Source: Bacteroidia bacterium
Lineage (GTDB): Bacteria > Bacteroidota > Bacteroidia > Palsa-965
Assembly (NCBI GenBank): GCA_025454955.1
Contig: JALONL010000028.1
Span: forward strand, 1 to 64,000
Direction: 5' to 3'
DNA length: 64,000 nucleotides
The position numbers were made by a program, and so were the translations under genes. Shown piece by piece: positions 61,191 to 64,000 of the stretch (position 1 is the stretch's first letter; each line of letters opens with the position of its first letter). The notes below the pieces were generated by a model. That model had not been told where the DNA came from, did not search any database, and saw nothing but the letters and a program-made list of their open reading frames with translations.

Positions 61191-61374
61191 ATGGGTTTAG
61201 GGTCATTCGGTTGAAAAACAGCCCTTTATTAAACCTTTTTGCCCTCATTTTCGTAATTTTAACAGAATTGCAGGCCGCAAAGCAACCTTTCGGCATACCA
61301 AAAGTCTATGTATAAACGTCACTTTGGCATATACTTTGGATTATAACCGCAAACGCTAATACAAACTACGCAAA

Positions 61375-62157
61375 ATGAAAAAGCTTCTTCTTATCTCCGG
61401 TTTGCTGGTCGTTGCGGCCACTTCGGCCGTGGCACAGACTGCAAGCTACCGCTCAGTCAATAATTCGGCCTTTAAACGCGGCGAGGAACTTAAATTCCGC
61501 CTGCACTACGGTGCGGTAAACGCCGGTGAGGCTGTGGTAAAGGTTGACGAATCGCGCAAAATGATTGCCGGCCGTCCTACCATGCATATTGTGGCCAATG
61601 GCTACTCCAAAGGCGCATTCGACTGGTTTTTCCGGGTGCGCGATTATTTTGAGTCGTATGTGGATGAGGAAGCACTCATTCCCTGGCTCTTTATGCGCCG
61701 CTGCGATGAAGGCGGGTTCAAAATCAATCAGAACCAAACCTTTAACCATTTGGCCGGACAGGTAAATTCCAGCGGCAAAATGATGACAGTGCCCAAGAAT
61801 GTGCAGGACATGGTTTCGTCGTTTTTCTACGCCCGCACCCTCGATTATTCGAAGGCCAAAAAAGGCGATGTGTTTGAGGTGAAAACCTTCATGGACGATG
61901 AAATCTGGGATTTGAAAATCAAATTCATCGGCCGCGAAACCATTAAAACCGACCTGGGAAATGTGTCGTGCATGAAATTTGTGCCGGTAGTGCAGAAAGG
62001 ACGTGTGTTTAAAAAAGAAGACGACCTGCACATCTGGATTTCCGACGATGCCAATAAGATTCCGATGCGTGTGGAAGCACAAATTCTGGTAGGCTCCGTG
62101 AAAATGGACATTACCAGCGCCAAAGGCTTAATGGTGCCGCTCAAAACCACCAAGTAA
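61375..62157 (+). CDS. DUF3108-domain exported protein, 260 aa
   Basis: A signal peptide (1-20, ending AVAQT) is followed by a single beta-rich domain with the features of DUF3108: GEELKFRLHYGAVNAGEAVVKV at the start, DWFFRVRDYFESYVDEE, the central SSFFYARTLDYSKAKKGD block, and DLHIWISDDANKIPMRVEA near the end. Members are periplasmic proteins of unknown function. Length is normal. It is monocistronic, bounded by a terminator on each side. Confidence 0.9.
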   Translation: MKKLLLISGLLVVAATSAVAQTASYRSVNNSAFKRGEELKFRLHYGAVNAGEAVVKVDESRKMIAGRPTMHIVANGYSKGAFDWFFRVRDYFESYVDEEALIPWLFMRRCDEGGFKINQNQTFNHLAGQVNSSGKMMTVPKNVQDMVSSFFYARTLDYSKAKKGDVFEVKTFMDDEIWDLKIKFIGRETIKTDLGNVSCMKFVPVVQKGRVFKKEDDLHIWISDDANKIPMRVEAQILVGSVKMDITSAKGLMVPLKTTK

Positions 62158-62179
62158 CACTAAAGCAATACATCCCCGT

Positions 62180-62217
62180 AAAGGGCGAAAGCGGAAACGT
62201 TTTCGCCCTTTGCTTTT
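62180..62217 (+). terminator. Intrinsic terminator after DUF3108 gene
   Basis: Perfect 11-bp stem AAAGGGCGAAA/TTTCGCCCTTT with a 10-base loop, followed by GCTTTT. Confidence 0.85.
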
Positions 62218-62295
62218 GCACGGCGCATCTTGTGACCGCTGTCATTTTTATCTCAGGCCGAGTGTAGCTATCTTGGCGCTCCAAACAATATACTC

Positions 62296-63279
62296 ATGCC
62301 CGAATTTTCAGACAAAACGCTTTCGCTGCTCAAACAACTGCAGGATAAACTGGCCGCCGATGGTCAGAGTCTTGATACCTACCTCGAAGGCTACAGCTAC
62401 AATACACACCTCAGCTACTGGGATTATATCGAACTCGATACGCTGCTGAGTTTGCAGAAACCCCGCACCACTTTTGCCGATGAGCATATTTTTATCATGT
62501 ATCATCAGGTAACCGAGTTGTATTTCAAACTTTGCCTGCACGAGTACGGGCAACTGCGCGAGCAGGGCCGCAAAGGCACACTCACCGGCCAGTTTCTGCG
62601 CGAACGTGCAGCACGCATTACCAGTTATTTCGACGCACTCATTTTCTCGTTCCGCATCATGCGCGAGGGCATGGAGTACGAGCAGTTTACCAAATACCGC
62701 CTCTCGCTTACGCCCGCCAGTGGTTTCCAGTCGGCACAATACCGTTTCATCGAAATCTGCTCCACCGACTTTGCCAACCTCGTAACCGATGCCGAGCGCG
62801 AAACCCTGCGCCACAAACCGCTTGCCGAGCAGGCCGAAAAAGCATACTGGCGCTACGGCTCCACCAACGAAGACGGCACGCCCACACTCACCCTGCGCAT
62901 GTTTCTCGAAAAGTATAGCCAGCGTTTTTACGAGCTTGCCCAAGAGAATGTGGACACCAACCTAGCCGCCCTCTACCGCCGCCTGCCCGAAAGCGAGAAA
63001 ACCGACGAACTCAAAGCCGTACTCCGCAAACTCGACCGCAACGTAAACGTAAACTGGAAACTCCAGCACTTCCATTCCTCCACCCGCTACCTCACCGGCA
63101 AACAACCCGGGCAAGATGTACCCGCCACCGGAGGCACCAACTGGGGCAAATACCTGCCCCCGCGCTTCCAGCGCATCATCTTCTTCCCCGAACTCTGGAC
63201 AGCCGAAGAAATTGAACGCTGGGGAATGCAGTGGGATGATAGCGCGTCGAATCTGAATAAAGACCAAAGTATGCGCTGA
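62296..63279 (+). CDS. kynA: Tryptophan 2,3-dioxygenase
   Basis: Heme enzyme that opens the indole ring of tryptophan to N-formylkynurenine, the first step of the kynurenine pathway. The 327-aa protein has the family blocks DEHIFIMYHQVTELYFKLCL (near residue 62), SFRIMREGMEYEQFTKYRLSL, PASGFQSAQYRFIEI and the C-terminal HFHSSTRYLTGKQPG, which carries the proximal heme His and the substrate loop. The expected kynurenine-pathway neighbours are absent, so the other steps lie elsewhere. Promoter not clear (TATCTTGG upstream is a weak match). Confidence 0.95.
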   Translation: MPEFSDKTLSLLKQLQDKLAADGQSLDTYLEGYSYNTHLSYWDYIELDTLLSLQKPRTTFADEHIFIMYHQVTELYFKLCLHEYGQLREQGRKGTLTGQFLRERAARITSYFDALIFSFRIMREGMEYEQFTKYRLSLTPASGFQSAQYRFIEICSTDFANLVTDAERETLRHKPLAEQAEKAYWRYGSTNEDGTPTLTLRMFLEKYSQRFYELAQENVDTNLAALYRRLPESEKTDELKAVLRKLDRNVNVNWKLQHFHSSTRYLTGKQPGQDVPATGGTNWGKYLPPRFQRIIFFPELWTAEEIERWGMQWDDSASNLNKDQSMR

Positions 63280-63351
63280 GGGCGTAAGATTTTTTAGTTT
63301 ACAGTTTTGACCTAAACTGATGCCGGGTTACTTTTATTAAAAATAACGCGC

Positions 63352-64000
63352 ATGAGAAAACAACTACTTGTTCTGTTCCTGTTTTTGTTTAACGGAATAC
63401 TCAGCGCGCAGCGCTGGACACCGGTAATGCTTAACGACACGTTTCATTACCAGAAAGATGGTGATGCCGAAATTACCGGATCATTCTTCCCGGTAAGCTA
63501 TACAGCAAACAATGGCGATACCACATTTACATTCAACAAAACAGGTTGCATAAACTGCCTCACATTCACAGGCGGTCCTTCATGCGACTCCTGCTACGGG
63601 CTTCAGAATCTTCCTGCGGTAGTAGCCGGCTATTCGATTCAGAAAACAGCCAACGGTATTTGCACATTTACCGGAAGCGATACCCGTATGCTGCAAACCC
63701 TCGCAGAAGTGGGCGATAGCTGGACGTTTGCCGCGTCGCCTGTTGTAACGGCGCAGGTAGTAAGCAAAACACAAACAACCGTATTGGGCCAGCCCGACTC
63801 GGTAAAAACAGCCGTGCTTTCTACCGGCGATACTGTAGTGTGGTCGGCCACGCATGGCATTGTACAGTGGCCGGCAACTTTCGCTTCCGGGCAACATTAC
63901 CGGCTCAAAGGCATTGAAAACCGCAATCTTGGGCACCAGATGCTTACCATGTTTGATTATTACGATTTTCAACCGGGAGATGTATTTCAGTATTATGGTT
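63352..64000 (+). CDS. Partial exported protein, cut by window end
   Basis: An open frame begins at ATG 63352 and runs off the window after 216 codons. The first 20 residues (RKQLLVLFLFLFNGILSAQ) are a signal peptide. The mature part is Thr/Ser/Gly-rich with two CxxC pairs near residue 70 (CINC, CDSC) and has the look of a secreted adhesin-like or T9SS cargo protein, but the C-terminus is missing so the export route cannot be confirmed. No family recognised. Confidence 0.7.
   Translation, partial: MRKQLLVLFLFLFNGILSAQRWTPVMLNDTFHYQKDGDAEITGSFFPVSYTANNGDTTFTFNKTGCINCLTFTGGPSCDSCYGLQNLPAVVAGYSIQKTANGICTFTGSDTRMLQTLAEVGDSWTFAASPVVTAQVVSKTQTTVLGQPDSVKTAVLSTGDTVVWSATHGIVQWPATFASGQHYRLKGIENRNLGHQMLTMFDYYDFQPGDVFQYYG

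Overview
The window is a chromosomal segment of a Bacteroidota bacterium, probably environmental and near Sphingobacteriia/Chitinophagia or Flavobacteriia. I infer this from several signs. Promoter -7 elements match TAnnTTTG, the Bacteroidota housekeeping consensus. There is a very large secreted protein with a type IX secretion (T9SS) C-terminal sorting domain. There is an ECF sigma/FecR/STN/TonB-receptor locus. The sensor kinase has an HQLGTP-type H-box, one regulator combines reg_prop, Y_Y_Y and SpoIIE domains, and the threonine dehydrogenase is of the epimerase type. Coding DNA is of moderate GC, with AT-rich exceptions at 1-1335, 50900-51960 and inside leuS. No rRNA, tRNA, CRISPR array, transposase or phage gene was seen.

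Layout. 1-2.0 kb: AT-rich orphan genes and a membrane protein. 2.0-5.6 kb: MBL hydrolase, membrane protein, an SDR/TetR pair with three matching palindromic operators, and a stand-alone cobalamin-binding mutase domain. 6.36-8.34 kb: a non-coding leader with a Cys/Met-rich leader peptide and two intrinsic terminators ahead of homoserine dehydrogenase, a likely attenuator. 8.5-12 kb: PAS-LuxR regulator, membrane protein, polyprenyl synthase, YwqK-type lipoprotein. 12.1-17.8 kb: three STAS/SEC14-like paralogues around a 1143-aa T9SS cargo protein. 17.8-24.5 kb: dnaG, sensor kinase, marC, Crp-family and LysR regulators. 24.5-30.5 kb: DUF6671 protein, coiled-coil protein and a propeller/SpoIIE phosphatase. 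30.5-37.6 kb: membrane proteins, a recent tandem duplication, rlmN, amidohydrolase, ispD.

37.7-45.4 kb, read on the minus strand, is the most system-like part: ECF sigma, FecR anti-sigma, an STN-domain protein fused to surface repeats, a second surface-repeat protein and a TonB-dependent receptor. The receptor lacks its own STN domain, so the signalling domain appears to have moved to a separate repeat protein. A CGTAGG motif lies before both transcription units. 45.4-49 kb holds hppD and hmgA (tyrosine to homogentisate catabolism). 49-64 kb holds a CPBP protease, a SecD-P1-like lipoprotein, a HARE-HTH protein, trhO, an epimerase-type threonine dehydrogenase, cysS, an M28 peptidase, leuS with a divergent AT-rich insert, a DUF3108 protein, tryptophan 2,3-dioxygenase and the start of a secreted protein cut by the window end.

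Intergenic DNA carries several families of short non-coding dispersed repeats: modular elements at 21.4, 25.7 and 35.0 kb, nested-hairpin elements at 35.1 and 52.0 kb, a 28-60 bp end sequence at 21.5, 43.5 and 52.2 kb, and REP-like and tandem repeats at 6.9 and 46.2-46.45 kb. One copy supplies the C-terminus and stop codon of the FecR gene.
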